This document shows, piece after piece, positions 1 through 7,992 of a stretch of DNA of 64,000 nt. The DNA comes from Tenacibaculum sp. Bg11-29 (GTDB lineage Bacteria; Bacteroidota; Bacteroidia; Flavobacteriales; Flavobacteriaceae). The stretch lies in the NCBI RefSeq assembly GCF_002836595.1, contig NZ_PJBB01000003.1:4183501-4247500 (forward strand). Reading direction: 5' to 3'. Within the stretch, counting starts at the first letter, position 1. The number at the start of each line of letters is the position of its first letter. The notes beneath the pieces were generated by a model, which was not told where the DNA came from, did not search any database, and was given only the letters and a program-made list of their open reading frames with translations. The position numbers and the translations under genes are program-made.

Positions 1-294
1 AAATATTTTACACCTGTAAATCTTGAAGCTTCAAAAGTTGCTGGTTATCAAATACTAGATAACTCCAATGCGTTTAGCAAGCAATATGACAAATACATGC
101 GCTTAGATTTAAAAATAGGAGTAACTTTTAATAGTAAAAAACGAAAAAGTTCTCATAAATTCTATGTTGATCTGCAAAATATTACAGATAAAGAGAATAT
201 TTTTGTAAAAAAGTACAACAGAACAACCAATACGGTAGAACAAGTAAATCAAGCTGGTTTTTTTCCAGACTTTGGGTATCGTTTTCAATTTTAA
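1..294 (+). CDS. TonB-dependent receptor or related outer-membrane beta-barrel, C-terminal part
   Basis: The reading frame is open from base 1, so the gene starts outside the window. The visible 97 residues alternate polar and hydrophobic residues in the manner of beta strands. The segment FYVDLQNITDKENIF matches the N(V/I)TD turn common before the last strands of TonB-dependent receptors, and the protein ends in an aromatic residue (GYRFQF), the usual signal for outer-membrane barrel insertion. The role is inferred to be uptake of a large substrate through the outer membrane; the substrate cannot be read from this fragment. A plain barrel protein is an alternative. Confidence 0.7.
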   Translation, partial: KYFTPVNLEASKVAGYQILDNSNAFSKQYDKYMRLDLKIGVTFNSKKRKSSHKFYVDLQNITDKENIFVKKYNRTTNTVEQVNQAGFFPDFGYRFQF

Positions 295-313
295 CAACAA
301 AAGTTTACCAACC

Positions 314-901
314 ATGCATAAACAAGTTATTGATTTCTTTAAGCAATTTATCTCTATGAGCGAAGAGTCTTCGAACTTTATCAAAGCTAATACGGTCGTT
401 AAAAAAATAGCTAAAAATGATTTTTTACTAACACAAGGAAAAGTGTGTGATTTTGTTGCTTTTATTAACGAAGGCGCTTTTAGATCTTTTTATAGTGTTG
501 ATGGGCAAGAATACAGTAAACAATTTTTCTTTGAAAAAAACTTTTGTACAGATTATAGTAGTTTTCTTACTCAAAAAAATTCACTTAGCTATTTACAAGC
601 TATTGAAGATAGTACTGTAATTATATTTAACAAGAAAGTAGTTGATGAAGCTTATAAAGTTATACCCAACTTTACTGTTTTTGGTAAAAAATTAGCTGAA
701 AATTTATACATTATTGTTTGTGATATTAAAGCTTCTTTTATTTTAAACACCCCAAAAGAAAGATATGAGAATTTAGTGAAAGAGAGGCCTAAGGTTATAC
801 AAAGAGTACCTCAGTATATGATTGCCTCTTACCTAGGTATTACTCCTGAAGCTTTAAGCCGAATAAGAAAGAGAATTATTAATACTAAAAAACTAAATTA
901 A
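314..901 (+). CDS. Crp/Fnr family transcriptional regulator
   Basis: A 195-residue protein with an N-terminal cyclic-nucleotide-binding-like beta roll (about residues 20-115, including FINEGAFRSFYSVDGQEYSKQ) and a C-terminal helix-turn-helix (QYMIASYLGITPEALSRIRKRI). That recognition-helix pattern is typical of Bacteroidota Crp/Fnr regulators. There is no cysteine cluster that would suggest an Fe-S Fnr sensor, so the ligand is unknown. The frame opens at 272, but the ATG at 314 is preferred because it clears the end of the upstream receptor gene and gives the usual family length. The DoxX-like gene begins 3 bases after the stop, so the two are probably co-transcribed. Two further Crp/Fnr paralogues lie at 23663 and 42530. 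Confidence 0.85.
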   Translation: MHKQVIDFFKQFISMSEESSNFIKANTVVKKIAKNDFLLTQGKVCDFVAFINEGAFRSFYSVDGQEYSKQFFFEKNFCTDYSSFLTQKNSLSYLQAIEDSTVIIFNKKVVDEAYKVIPNFTVFGKKLAENLYIIVCDIKASFILNTPKERYENLVKERPKVIQRVPQYMIASYLGITPEALSRIRKRIINTKKLN

Positions 902-903
902 TA

Positions 904-1359
904 ATGAAACCTTTAATCGTTTTACTTTTTACATTTATAGTTAGCTTATTATTTATAAAAATTATCAATAATAAGTACATGATACCTTTTTCAGGTCGTA
1001 TTGCAATGTCGGTTATGTTATTATTTACAGCATTAGGTCATTTTATATATACAGAAGGCATGATTATGATGGTTCCTAATTTATTACCTTTTAAAAAAGA
1101 AATAATTTTTCTTACTGGTTTTATAGAAATAATGGCAGCTATCGCAATTCATTTTTCTTCAATAAATACTTTAATTGGATGGTTTTTAATTTTGTTTTTT
1201 ATACTTATGTTACCTTCAAACATTAAAGCAGCTATTAATCAAATAGATTACCAAACTGCGACCTATAATGGTAAAGGAATTAGTTATTTATATTTTCGTA
1301 TTCCTTTACAAATTTTGTTTATTACATGGGTATATATAAGTTGTATTAAACCGCTATAA
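904..1359 (+). CDS. DoxX-like integral membrane protein
   Basis: A 151-residue protein with four predicted hydrophobic helices (about residues 3-20, 34-52, 63-84 and 90-103, plus a C-terminal segment at 130-147). The pattern RIAMSVMLLFTALGHFIY resembles the first core helix of DoxX/DoxD-type proteins. Members are small inner-membrane proteins of unclear function, some linked to quinone or thiol stress. It lies 3 bases downstream of a Crp/Fnr regulator and probably forms a two-gene operon with it, ending at the hairpin at 1381. The DoxX assignment rests on helix layout, not on catalytic residues. Confidence 0.7.
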   Translation: MKPLIVLLFTFIVSLLFIKIINNKYMIPFSGRIAMSVMLLFTALGHFIYTEGMIMMVPNLLPFKKEIIFLTGFIEIMAAIAIHFSSINTLIGWFLILFFILMLPSNIKAAINQIDYQTATYNGKGISYLYFRIPLQILFITWVYISCIKPL

Positions 1360-1380
1360 TAATTTTTAATTATTCATAAA

Positions 1381-1425
1381 AAAAGCCCCATTGTTTTAGA
1401 TAAACAATGGGGCTTTTTTTATGAT
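1381..1425. terminator. Bidirectional intrinsic terminator
   Basis: A perfect 16-bp stem (1381-1396 with 1402-1417), GC-rich in its centre (GCCCCATTG), a 5-base loop, and runs of A before and T after it. It lies between two convergent genes and can serve both strands. Confidence 0.9.
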
Positions 1426-1455
1426 GCAAATAATATTTCACATGAAAATTAATTC

Positions 1456-1941
1456 TTAAAAATCAAAATCATCTATATTTTCAAAACTTGGAAAATCATC
1501 ATCTAAATCATCTAGATCATCAGAAATATCAGCTTTAAACTCTTTTTCTGGTGCTTCATCAGGAATTTCACCTACTGTTAAAATTATTTTAGACTCAGCA
1601 ACATCTTCGTTAGACTGCTCTACAATCTCGACATAAAATGTCCACATTTGTAAAAAATCATATACGTATATCAACTTATCATTTATAGTTGGTAAGGTTT
1701 CTTTTAAAATACAAGTAGCCATTGACACCTCCTCACCTGCTTCAGCCATATTAAATAACGGAATCTCTTCTCCTTGATTCCAGTCTTCATCTGTTCGATA
1801 AAAAGAAGCCATTTCCTGCCCGTTAAAACCAAACGATTTAGCAATATCAAAATGTAAATCTTCTAATGATTTTGCTTCATTAAAAACTAGCGTTCTAATA
1901 ACATCTTCTTTTGTGTCTAATACTACACGTACTTTATACAT
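1456..1941 (-). CDS. Plasmid pRiA4b ORF-3-like / IS1096 TnpR-like family protein
   Basis: A 161-residue cytoplasmic protein beginning MYKVRVVLD, with the family-like segments RTLVFNEAKSLEDLHFDIAKSFGF and YVYDFLQMWTFYVEI (the Y-x-Y-D-F-x-D/Q-x-W motif). It ends in a very acidic tail (repeated DD/DL). Such stand-alone proteins are chromosomal and common in Flavobacteria; despite the family name nothing here indicates a transposon. The biochemical role is unknown. The frame can be extended to a GTG at 1962, but that codon lies inside the -7 promoter box at 1962-1969, so the ATG at 1941 is the better start. Confidence 0.7.
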   Translation of the reverse strand: MYKVRVVLDTKEDVIRTLVFNEAKSLEDLHFDIAKSFGFNGQEMASFYRTDEDWNQGEEIPLFNMAEAGEEVSMATCILKETLPTINDKLIYVYDFLQMWTFYVEIVEQSNEDVAESKIILTVGEIPDEAPEKEFKADISDDLDDLDDDFPSFENIDDFDF

Positions 1942-1961
1942 TCTATCATTTTTAGTCGCCA

Positions 1962-1979
1962 CAAAAATACGTATTTTTG
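1962..1979. promoter_or_regulatory. Palindromic divergent promoter with two -7 boxes
   Basis: An 18-bp perfect palindrome, CAAAAATACGTATTTTTG, contains the Bacteroidota -7 box TATTTTTG on both strands, back to back. The plus box serves the thioesterase gene at 2000 and the minus box the gene starting at 1941, each leaving a leader of roughly 15-20 bases. Clear TTTG boxes at -33 are not seen. It fits the consensus on both strands but has not been tested. Confidence 0.6.
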
Positions 1980-1999
1980 AATGATAATTTTTTAATAAA

Positions 2000-2416
2000 A
2001 TGAATAAGCAAGAATCTTTAGCGACACTTAACAGTTATAATAAAAACACTTTAATGGAAACACTTCAAATTGAGTTCGTTGAAATTGGTGATAATTTTAT
2101 TACAGCCAAAATGCCCGTAACCTCAAAAGTACATCAACCTTATGGTATTTTACATGGTGGAGCTACAGCTGCATTAGCCGAAACAGTTGGTAGCTGTGCT
2201 TCGGTTTTCTTTTTAAATGATGCTAGCAAAATAATAAAGGGAATCGAACTAAGTATTAATCACTTAAAAAGTAAAAGAGAAGGAACTGTATTTGCTACTG
2301 CAAAAGCTATTCACCAAGGAAGAACTACTCATTTATGGGAAGTTAAAATTGCAGATGAAAATGACAACTTAATTTCTTTATGTAAAATAACCAACATTAT
2401 ATTAGATAAAAAATAA
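2000..2416 (+). CDS. PaaI/YdiI-type hotdog-fold thioesterase, candidate DHNA-CoA hydrolase
   Basis: A 138-residue single hotdog domain. The segment HQPYGILHGGATAALAETVGS is the classic HGG helix motif of acyl-CoA thioesterases, with the Glu (AET) that acts as the catalytic base in the 4HBT-II group. A likely substrate is 1,4-dihydroxy-2-naphthoyl-CoA in menaquinone synthesis. This is inferred from the neighbour two genes downstream, isochorismate synthase, which opens the same pathway. The alpha/beta hydrolase gene starts immediately after its stop codon, so translation is probably coupled. A general phenylacetyl-CoA-type thioesterase is the alternative. Confidence 0.85.
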   Translation: MNKQESLATLNSYNKNTLMETLQIEFVEIGDNFITAKMPVTSKVHQPYGILHGGATAALAETVGSCASVFFLNDASKIIKGIELSINHLKSKREGTVFATAKAIHQGRTTHLWEVKIADENDNLISLCKITNIILDKK

Positions 2417-3256
2417 ATGAAGTTATTAAAAATAACAGGACTCTTTTTTCTTGTAATTCTTATCGTTGTTTATTACTTGTTTTCAACTTTTACTGCTCCA
2501 AAATCGGATGCAGCTGTTATTAAAAAGTTTAGTGGAAGCATTCATAAACCAATAATAACCCAAGAAGTTTTTAAGCATTATAATTATAGAAAGCTTACAA
2601 TTAAAAGAGATACTACTTTACCTACATTAGTTTTTGTTCATGGAACTATTGGTTCTTCTATCGATTTTATTAGATACCTGAAAGACAGCTTACTTTTAAC
2701 TAAAGCTAATATGATTTCTTATGATAGGATTGGATACAATTACAACGATAATAATTCAGTACAAGAGAGTATTACTTTTGAACGCGATATGTTAAATCAC
2801 GTTATTAAAAACCTGGACGCTAAAAAAACTATTCTTGTAGGCTATTCTTATGGCGGGCCAATTGCTTTAGCTATACAAAAAAAAATAAGAAAAATTATCT
2901 TAATAGCTCCTGCTGTTTATAGTAAAGTTGAACCAATGCCATGGGCTATTAATTTATACAAATCGAAATTGACTAGGTGGCTGATTCCTAAAATTTGGAA
3001 AGAGGCTTCTAAAGAAAAAATATCTCATAAAAAAGATTTGCGAAATTTCGAAAACAGCTGGAAATTTTCTTTAAATAATATTATTAGTATTCACGGAACC
3101 AGTGATTGGATTGTTCCTTATAAAAATTCAATATTTTTGCAAGACCAATTTCCTGAAAAACAGTTTAAATTAGTTACTATTAAAAATACAGGACATGGTT
3201 TAGTTTGGAATAACTTTAAAGAAATTAAACAACAATTATTAAATCAATTAGATTGA
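2417..3256 (+). CDS. Membrane-anchored alpha/beta hydrolase
   Basis: A 279-residue protein with an N-terminal hydrophobic anchor (about residues 4-25) and an alpha/beta-hydrolase fold. Visible elements are the oxyanion segment FVHGTIG, the nucleophile elbow GYSYGGP (Ser), the acid in HGTSDWIVP and the histidine in NTGHGL, so the Ser-Asp-His triad is complete. It sits between a hotdog thioesterase and isochorismate synthase with abutting or overlapping ends. A MenH-like role might be suggested by that context, but MenH is soluble and this protein has a membrane or export anchor, so I leave the substrate open. Confidence 0.8.
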   Translation: MKLLKITGLFFLVILIVVYYLFSTFTAPKSDAAVIKKFSGSIHKPIITQEVFKHYNYRKLTIKRDTTLPTLVFVHGTIGSSIDFIRYLKDSLLLTKANMISYDRIGYNYNDNNSVQESITFERDMLNHVIKNLDAKKTILVGYSYGGPIALAIQKKIRKIILIAPAVYSKVEPMPWAINLYKSKLTRWLIPKIWKEASKEKISHKKDLRNFENSWKFSLNNIISIHGTSDWIVPYKNSIFLQDQFPEKQFKLVTIKNTGHGLVWNNFKEIKQQLLNQLD

Positions 3257-4299
3257 ATATATTTTCAGAAATAAAAAACGCTCACAAAAACAAACTTCCG
3301 TTTGTGGTTTACCGAAAACCAAATACAAACGTATTAAAAGGGTGGTTTCAAAAGAATAATGCACTATATACTTCTAAAAAACATGCAAAAAGCGGTTTTA
3401 TTTTTGCACCTTTCGATGATAAAAATATTGCAATTTTACTTCCTGTTGACCAATCTATTTTTAAACAAGAAGAAATTAAACTTCCCCCGAATTTAATTCA
3501 CAAAAACAACCTTCCTCTCAATTCTACTTCAGAAGAAACACATATTAACGTTGTTAAAAAAGGTATTAAAGCCATTGAGAATGGCTTATTTAAAAAAGTT
3601 GTTTTATCTAGAAAAGAAGAAGTAAATATCACTGAGTTTAACTCCGTTCAAGTTTTTAAAAGATTACTTACAAATTACCCTAATGCTTTTACCTATATAT
3701 GGTTTCATCCAAAGGTTGGAATGTGGTTAGGGGCAACCCCTGAAACTTTAGTAAAAATTAACGGTAATAACTTTAAAACAATGTCTTTAGCAGGAACACA
3801 GATTTATAAGGATACTAATGATGTTTCTTGGCAACCAAAAGAAATTGAAGAGCAACAATTTGTTACCAACTACATAACCGACAAACTCTCTAATGTTTGC
3901 AAAAAACTAGAAACTAGTAAAGTTGAAACTATAAAAGCGGGAAATTTACTTCATTTAAGAACATTAATTTCTGGTGAGATATCTACAGAAACTTCTACTC
4001 TAATAAAAAAACTACACCCTACTCCTGCTGTTTGTGGATTACCTTTAGAAGCTTCTAAAGAATTTATTTTAAAAAATGAAAATTACAACAGAAGCTACTA
4101 TACTGGTTTTTTAGGCGAACTAAATTTAAAAGAAGATAACAAAAATACTTCCGAACTTTTCGTGAATTTAAGGTGTATGGAAATTAAAGATAATACTGCT
4201 TTTATTTTTGTTGGTGGTGGAATAACTAAAAGTAGCAATCCTATAAATGAATGGAAGGAAACTGTAGCTAAAACCAAAACAATGAAAAAAGTTTTATAA
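3253..4299 (+). CDS. menF: Isochorismate synthase (chorismate-binding family)
   Basis: A 348-residue protein that converts chorismate to isochorismate, the entry step to menaquinone. The C-terminal chorismate-binding fold is evident from KKVVLSRKEEV, WLGATPETL, SLAGTQ, HPTPAVCGLP, YNRSYYTGFLGEL and LFVNLRCMEI, containing the expected Glu and Arg positions. Siderophore-type isochorismate synthases share the fold, but the adjacent thioesterase and the menaquinone-based respiration of Flavobacteria favour MenF. The start is a TTG overlapping the stop of the upstream gene by 4 bases (TTGA), indicating coupled translation. Confidence 0.88.
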   Translation: MNIFSEIKNAHKNKLPFVVYRKPNTNVLKGWFQKNNALYTSKKHAKSGFIFAPFDDKNIAILLPVDQSIFKQEEIKLPPNLIHKNNLPLNSTSEETHINVVKKGIKAIENGLFKKVVLSRKEEVNITEFNSVQVFKRLLTNYPNAFTYIWFHPKVGMWLGATPETLVKINGNNFKTMSLAGTQIYKDTNDVSWQPKEIEEQQFVTNYITDKLSNVCKKLETSKVETIKAGNLLHLRTLISGEISTETSTLIKKLHPTPAVCGLPLEASKEFILKNENYNRSYYTGFLGELNLKEDNKNTSELFVNLRCMEIKDNTAFIFVGGGITKSSNPINEWKETVAKTKTMKKVL

Positions 4300-4336
4300 G
4301 AACAGTAAAAAAACACAACTACTATTATATAAAATA

Positions 4337-4375
4337 AAAAGCATTAACTTTTAAAAGTTAATGCTTTTATGTGTA
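4337..4375. terminator. Intrinsic terminator between convergent genes
   Basis: A perfect AT-rich stem of 16 bp (AAAAGCATTAACTTTT with its complement, 4337-4368) ends in a T run. It separates the isochorismate synthase gene from the convergent gene ending at 4443. Confidence 0.75.
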
Positions 4376-4442
4376 AATTGAATTTGAATTGATTATCTTT
4401 TAAAGTATAAAATTACATATAAATTTTACACAATAGTTCTAT

Positions 4443-4814
4443 TTATATATCATCAAAAGAAACATCGGTAAAACTTTCAGCTGAAGCTGTTGTTTCCCCT
4501 TCATTTTCTTCTTCTTTTTTATAATCTTTTTGGTGACGCTCACTAATTACTTCAGAGCCTTTTTCATTTACAATAAAATCAGTTGCTTTATTTAACATTT
4601 CTTTGAAGTCTGAAAAATCTTCTTTATATAAATAAATTTTATGCTTTTGATAATGGAAAGATCCATCGTCATGTGTGAATTTTTTACTTTCAGTTACTGT
4701 TAAATAATAATCATCTGCTTTCGTAGATCTAACGTCAAAAAAATACGTTCTTCTTCCTGCTCTTAAAACTTGTGAAAAAATTTCTTCTTGTTCTACTCTC
4801 TCTCTCTCACTCAT
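4443..4814 (-). CDS. DUF3276 family PUR-alpha-like nucleic-acid-binding protein
   Basis: A 123-residue protein. Residues about 10-85 (IFSQVLRAGRRTYFFDVR, DDYYLTVTESKK, KIYLYKEDFSDFKEML) match the single PUR repeat of the Bacteroidota DUF3276 family, whose relatives bind single-stranded DNA or RNA. The C-terminal 35 residues are acidic and probably disordered. It is likely a dimeric cytoplasmic protein; the target is unknown. It is transcribed alone, with the ABC exporter gene upstream on the same strand beyond an 83-base gap. Confidence 0.85.
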   Translation of the reverse strand: MSERERVEQEEIFSQVLRAGRRTYFFDVRSTKADDYYLTVTESKKFTHDDGSFHYQKHKIYLYKEDFSDFKEMLNKATDFIVNEKGSEVISERHQKDYKKEEENEGETTASAESFTDVSFDDI

Positions 4815-4897
4815 AATTCATTTCTTAAATAATAGTTGTTTACTTAAAATTGTACTCAACAAATCTAACAAAATAATTGACTTAGAAAAACGAAACA

Positions 4898-6652
4898 TTA
4901 CATTTCTTTTTCTAAAAGCTGTTGTTTATATAATTCTTTATAATAACCCTCTTCATTTATTAACTGATTATGAACACCTTGCTGAATGATCTTTCCTGCT
5001 TCTAAAATAATAATTTTATCTGCTTTTTTAACAGACGAAACTCTATGACTAATTATTACTGTTGTTTTATTACTTGATACTTGTTTTAAATTTAACAAAA
5101 TCTGCTCTTCTGTTTCAGTATCAACAGCAGACAAACAATCATCAAAAATTAAAATTTTAGGGTTTTTAATAATAGCTCTTGCAATAGAAGTTCGTTGTTT
5201 TTGTCCCCCTGATAAAGTAACTCCTCTTTCTCCTAAAATAGTTTTATAGCCTTCTTTAAAATTTACAATATTATTGTGAATTACTGCTTTTTTTGCAGCC
5301 TCAATAATTTCCTCTTCACTCGCATCTTCCTTACCAAATTTTATATTGTTTTGTATCGTATCTGAAAACAAGAAAGGATCTTGTGGTACAAAACCTATTT
5401 GACTTCTAACATCATATAAATTACAATCTTTAATGTTTTTTCCATCTATCAAAACGGCACCCTCACTAGCATCATATAAACGAGAAATTAAATTTATAAT
5501 TGTCGATTTCCCACTTCCAGTTTTCCCTAAAATAGCTAAAGTTTCTCCTTTTTTAATAACTAAGTTAATTTTATTTAAAGCTGTTATATTAGTATCATCA
5601 TAAGTCAATGAAACATCCTTAAATTCAATTGTTCCTTCAATTACTGTAGTTATATCACTATTATTTATAATTTCGGGTACTTGTTCTAAAAACTCATTAA
5701 TTCTCTGCTGTGAAGTTTCAGCTTGCTGCACCATAGAAGTCACCCAACCAACCATTGCTACTGGCCAAGTAAGAATATTTACGTACATTACAAAAGCTCC
5801 AATTGCACCTAATTGAATTTCTCCTGCAATATATTGTTTACCCCCTATATACAATACTATAATATTACTAACACCTATTAATAATATCATTAACGGGAAG
5901 AACAATGCCTGAACCTTATGCAAATCAATATTTTTATCCTTACTACTATTTGCTATTTCATCAAACGATGAAATTACTTCGGTTTCAATAGCATAAGATT
6001 TAACTTCCCTAACTCCTGAAAAAAACTCTTGATTAAATGTTGTTAATTTTGATAAATATTGTTGAACAACCATGCTCCGCTTATTAATTTGTTTACTCAA
6101 TACAAAAATTGATATAGACAAAATAGGAAACGGTATCATAGTATATAGTGTAAGCCTTGGTGATATAGCATACATTTGACTAAAACCAATAATAAAAGAA
6201 ATTAACATATTTAAAGAGTACATAATTACAGGGCCAAAATACATGCGCACCTTAGATACATCTTCACTTATTCGGTTCATTAAATCACCCGTCCTATTTT
6301 TTTTATAAAAATTAATTGATAATCGTTGGTACTGTTGATAAATTTCATTTTTTAAATCAAACTCTACCATTCGAGACATTACAATAATTGTTTGTCTCAT
6401 TAAAAAAGTAAAAAAACCACCAAGTAAAGTTACACATACAATCAATAAGATATTCTGAAATAAAACAGCTTTCACTTCTGATAAATCATTCATTTTGTTT
6501 AACTGATAGTCTTCTACAATATTTAATGACGCTCCAACAAAATCAGGGATTTTAAGTATCAAAACTTTTGATAATACTGTAATTAACACACCTAATAATA
6601 ACCTCCATTTATACTTTACAAAATATTTATTAAGGTATTTTAATGCTTTCAA
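4898..6652 (-). CDS. ABC exporter half-transporter (membrane and ATPase domains fused)
   Basis: A 584-residue MsbA/LmrA-like protein: six transmembrane helices in residues about 15-300, including the coupling-helix segment NRISEDVSKVRMYFGP, then a nucleotide-binding domain. Walker A is GKTGSGKST, the signature LSGGQKQR, and Walker B ILIFDDCLSAVD. The residue after the Walker B aspartate is Asp where most exporters have the catalytic Glu, a change known from the weaker site of heterodimeric exporters. No partner gene adjoins it. The substrate is unknown; lipid or drug export are candidates. Confidence 0.9.
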   Translation of the reverse strand: MKALKYLNKYFVKYKWRLLLGVLITVLSKVLILKIPDFVGASLNIVEDYQLNKMNDLSEVKAVLFQNILLIVCVTLLGGFFTFLMRQTIIVMSRMVEFDLKNEIYQQYQRLSINFYKKNRTGDLMNRISEDVSKVRMYFGPVIMYSLNMLISFIIGFSQMYAISPRLTLYTMIPFPILSISIFVLSKQINKRSMVVQQYLSKLTTFNQEFFSGVREVKSYAIETEVISSFDEIANSSKDKNIDLHKVQALFFPLMILLIGVSNIIVLYIGGKQYIAGEIQLGAIGAFVMYVNILTWPVAMVGWVTSMVQQAETSQQRINEFLEQVPEIINNSDITTVIEGTIEFKDVSLTYDDTNITALNKINLVIKKGETLAILGKTGSGKSTIINLISRLYDASEGAVLIDGKNIKDCNLYDVRSQIGFVPQDPFLFSDTIQNNIKFGKEDASEEEIIEAAKKAVIHNNIVNFKEGYKTILGERGVTLSGGQKQRTSIARAIIKNPKILIFDDCLSAVDTETEEQILLNLKQVSSNKTTVIISHRVSSVKKADKIIILEAGKIIQQGVHNQLINEEGYYKELYKQQLLEKEM

Positions 6653-6730
6653 TATAAAAATAGTTTTAAGTTATAAAAATCGAATTAACAGGACTTCTTC
6701 TTTAAAGATAACATAATTTAAGGCTCTTTT

Positions 6731-6762
6731 TTTGCTTATGTTTTAACGATTTCTTACTTTTG
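6731..6762 (+). promoter_or_regulatory. Promoter of leucine dehydrogenase
   Basis: A TTTG box at 6731-6734 and TACTTTTG at 6755-6762 match the Bacteroidota -33/-7 consensus with a 20-base spacer. The start site would fall near 6767, leaving a leader of about 48 bases. Confidence 0.7.
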
Positions 6763-6814
6763 CATTCGAATTTTTGAGGTTTTTAAAAAAACCTCAAATA
6801 AAAAAACAAAACAA

Positions 6815-7915
6815 ATGACATCAGAAATCATTGATACTAAAGACCTTAAGAATGACCCTGTATTTGGTCAATTATCTTTCGACAATCACGAACAAATCGT
6901 TTTTTGTAATGACGAAGATACAGGTTTAAAAGCAATAATTGGTATTCATAATACAACTTTAGGACCTGCTTTAGGAGGTACTAGAATGTGGCAATACAAA
7001 AGTGAATGGGATGCTCTTAACGACGTATTACGTTTGTCTCGTGGTATGACATATAAATCAGCAATTACAGGATTAAACCTTGGAGGAGGTAAGGCTGTAA
7101 TTATTGGTGATGCAAAAACTCAAAAAAATGACGCTTTAATGCGTAAATTCGGTGAATATGTGAATTCTTTAAGTGGAAGATACATTACTGCTGAAGATAT
7201 TGGAATGGAAACTCGTGACATGGATGTTATTAGAGAAGTAACACCTCATGTAACTGGTGTTTCTGAAGCTATTGGAGGCTCAGGAAACCCTTCTCCTGTA
7301 ACAGCCTATGGTGTTTATATGGGAATGAAAGCTGCTGCTAAATATCGTTTTGGTACAGATAACTTAGATGGTAAAAAAATTCTAGTACAGGGTGTTGGTC
7401 ATGTTGGTGAAACTTTAGTAAAACATATTACTGATGAAGGAGCTAAAGTTATTTTAAATGATATTAACGAAGCTCGTTTAGAAGAATTAAGTAAAAAGTT
7501 CGGTGCTAACGTAGTTTTAGGAAATGATATTTACGGTTTAGATGTAGATATATACGCTCCTTGTGCATTAGGAGCAACTGTAAACGACGAAAGTATTTCT
7601 CAATTAAAAGCTAAAGTTATTGCAGGTGCTGCAAATAACCAGTTAGCTGACGAATTAAAACATGGTAAATTGTTAAGAGAAAAAGGAATCGCTTATGCTC
7701 CTGATTTCTTAATTAACGCTGGTGGAATTATAAACGTATACGCTGAAATTGCTGGCTATGACAAGGCTGAAAGCATAAAAAGAACTGAAAATATTTACAA
7801 TACAACATTAGATATTTTTAATTTAGCTGAGAAAGAAAACATCACAACACATCAGGCTGCTTTTAATATTGCTCAATCAAGAATTGATGCTCGTAAAAAA
7901 GAGCAAAATAGCTAG
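6815..7915 (+). CDS. ldh: Leucine dehydrogenase (Glu/Leu/Phe/Val dehydrogenase family)
   Basis: A 366-residue NAD-dependent oxidoreductase that reversibly deaminates leucine and other branched-chain amino acids to 2-oxo acids. Visible are the N-terminal domain motif GPALGGTRMW, the catalytic lysine region GLNLGGGKAVIIGD, the conserved TAEDIGM, and the Rossmann segment ILVQGVGHVGETLVKHI followed by an acidic residue (LNDIN) that favours NAD over NADP. The length is normal for the family. It stands alone between a good upstream promoter and a downstream hairpin. Valine or phenylalanine dehydrogenase activity cannot be excluded by sequence alone. Confidence 0.92.
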   Translation: MTSEIIDTKDLKNDPVFGQLSFDNHEQIVFCNDEDTGLKAIIGIHNTTLGPALGGTRMWQYKSEWDALNDVLRLSRGMTYKSAITGLNLGGGKAVIIGDAKTQKNDALMRKFGEYVNSLSGRYITAEDIGMETRDMDVIREVTPHVTGVSEAIGGSGNPSPVTAYGVYMGMKAAAKYRFGTDNLDGKKILVQGVGHVGETLVKHITDEGAKVILNDINEARLEELSKKFGANVVLGNDIYGLDVDIYAPCALGATVNDESISQLKAKVIAGAANNQLADELKHGKLLREKGIAYAPDFLINAGGIINVYAEIAGYDKAESIKRTENIYNTTLDIFNLAEKENITTHQAAFNIAQSRIDARKKEQNS

Positions 7916-7944
7916 ATAAAAAACAAAAAAGTTTTACTTTTGCA

Positions 7945-7979
7945 GAGCGTTAGAAATAGTTTCTATCGCTCTTTTTTTT
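7945..7979 (+). terminator. Intrinsic terminator after leucine dehydrogenase
   Basis: Stem GAGCG/CGCTC with inner TAGAAA/TTTCTA arms (7945-7971), followed by a run of T. A TACTTTTG box directly before it (7935-7942) resembles a -7 promoter element and might drive nusB through a structured leader. Confidence 0.75.
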
Positions 7980-7992
7980 AAAGTTCTTTAAA

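Noticed and set aside
109..384. Minus-strand open frame of 91 codons over the receptor end
   Set aside because: It lies opposite a well-supported receptor C-terminus and the start of a Crp/Fnr gene, with no domain of its own; an antisense shadow.
1456..1941. Transposon resolvase, as the TnpR-like family name suggests
   Set aside because: No resolvase catalytic residues, no terminal repeats and no transposase nearby; the family name is historical.
1942..1962. GTG start extending the minus-strand gene by 7 codons
   Set aside because: The codon lies within the TATTTTTG promoter box, and homologous proteins begin at MYKVRV-type sequence.
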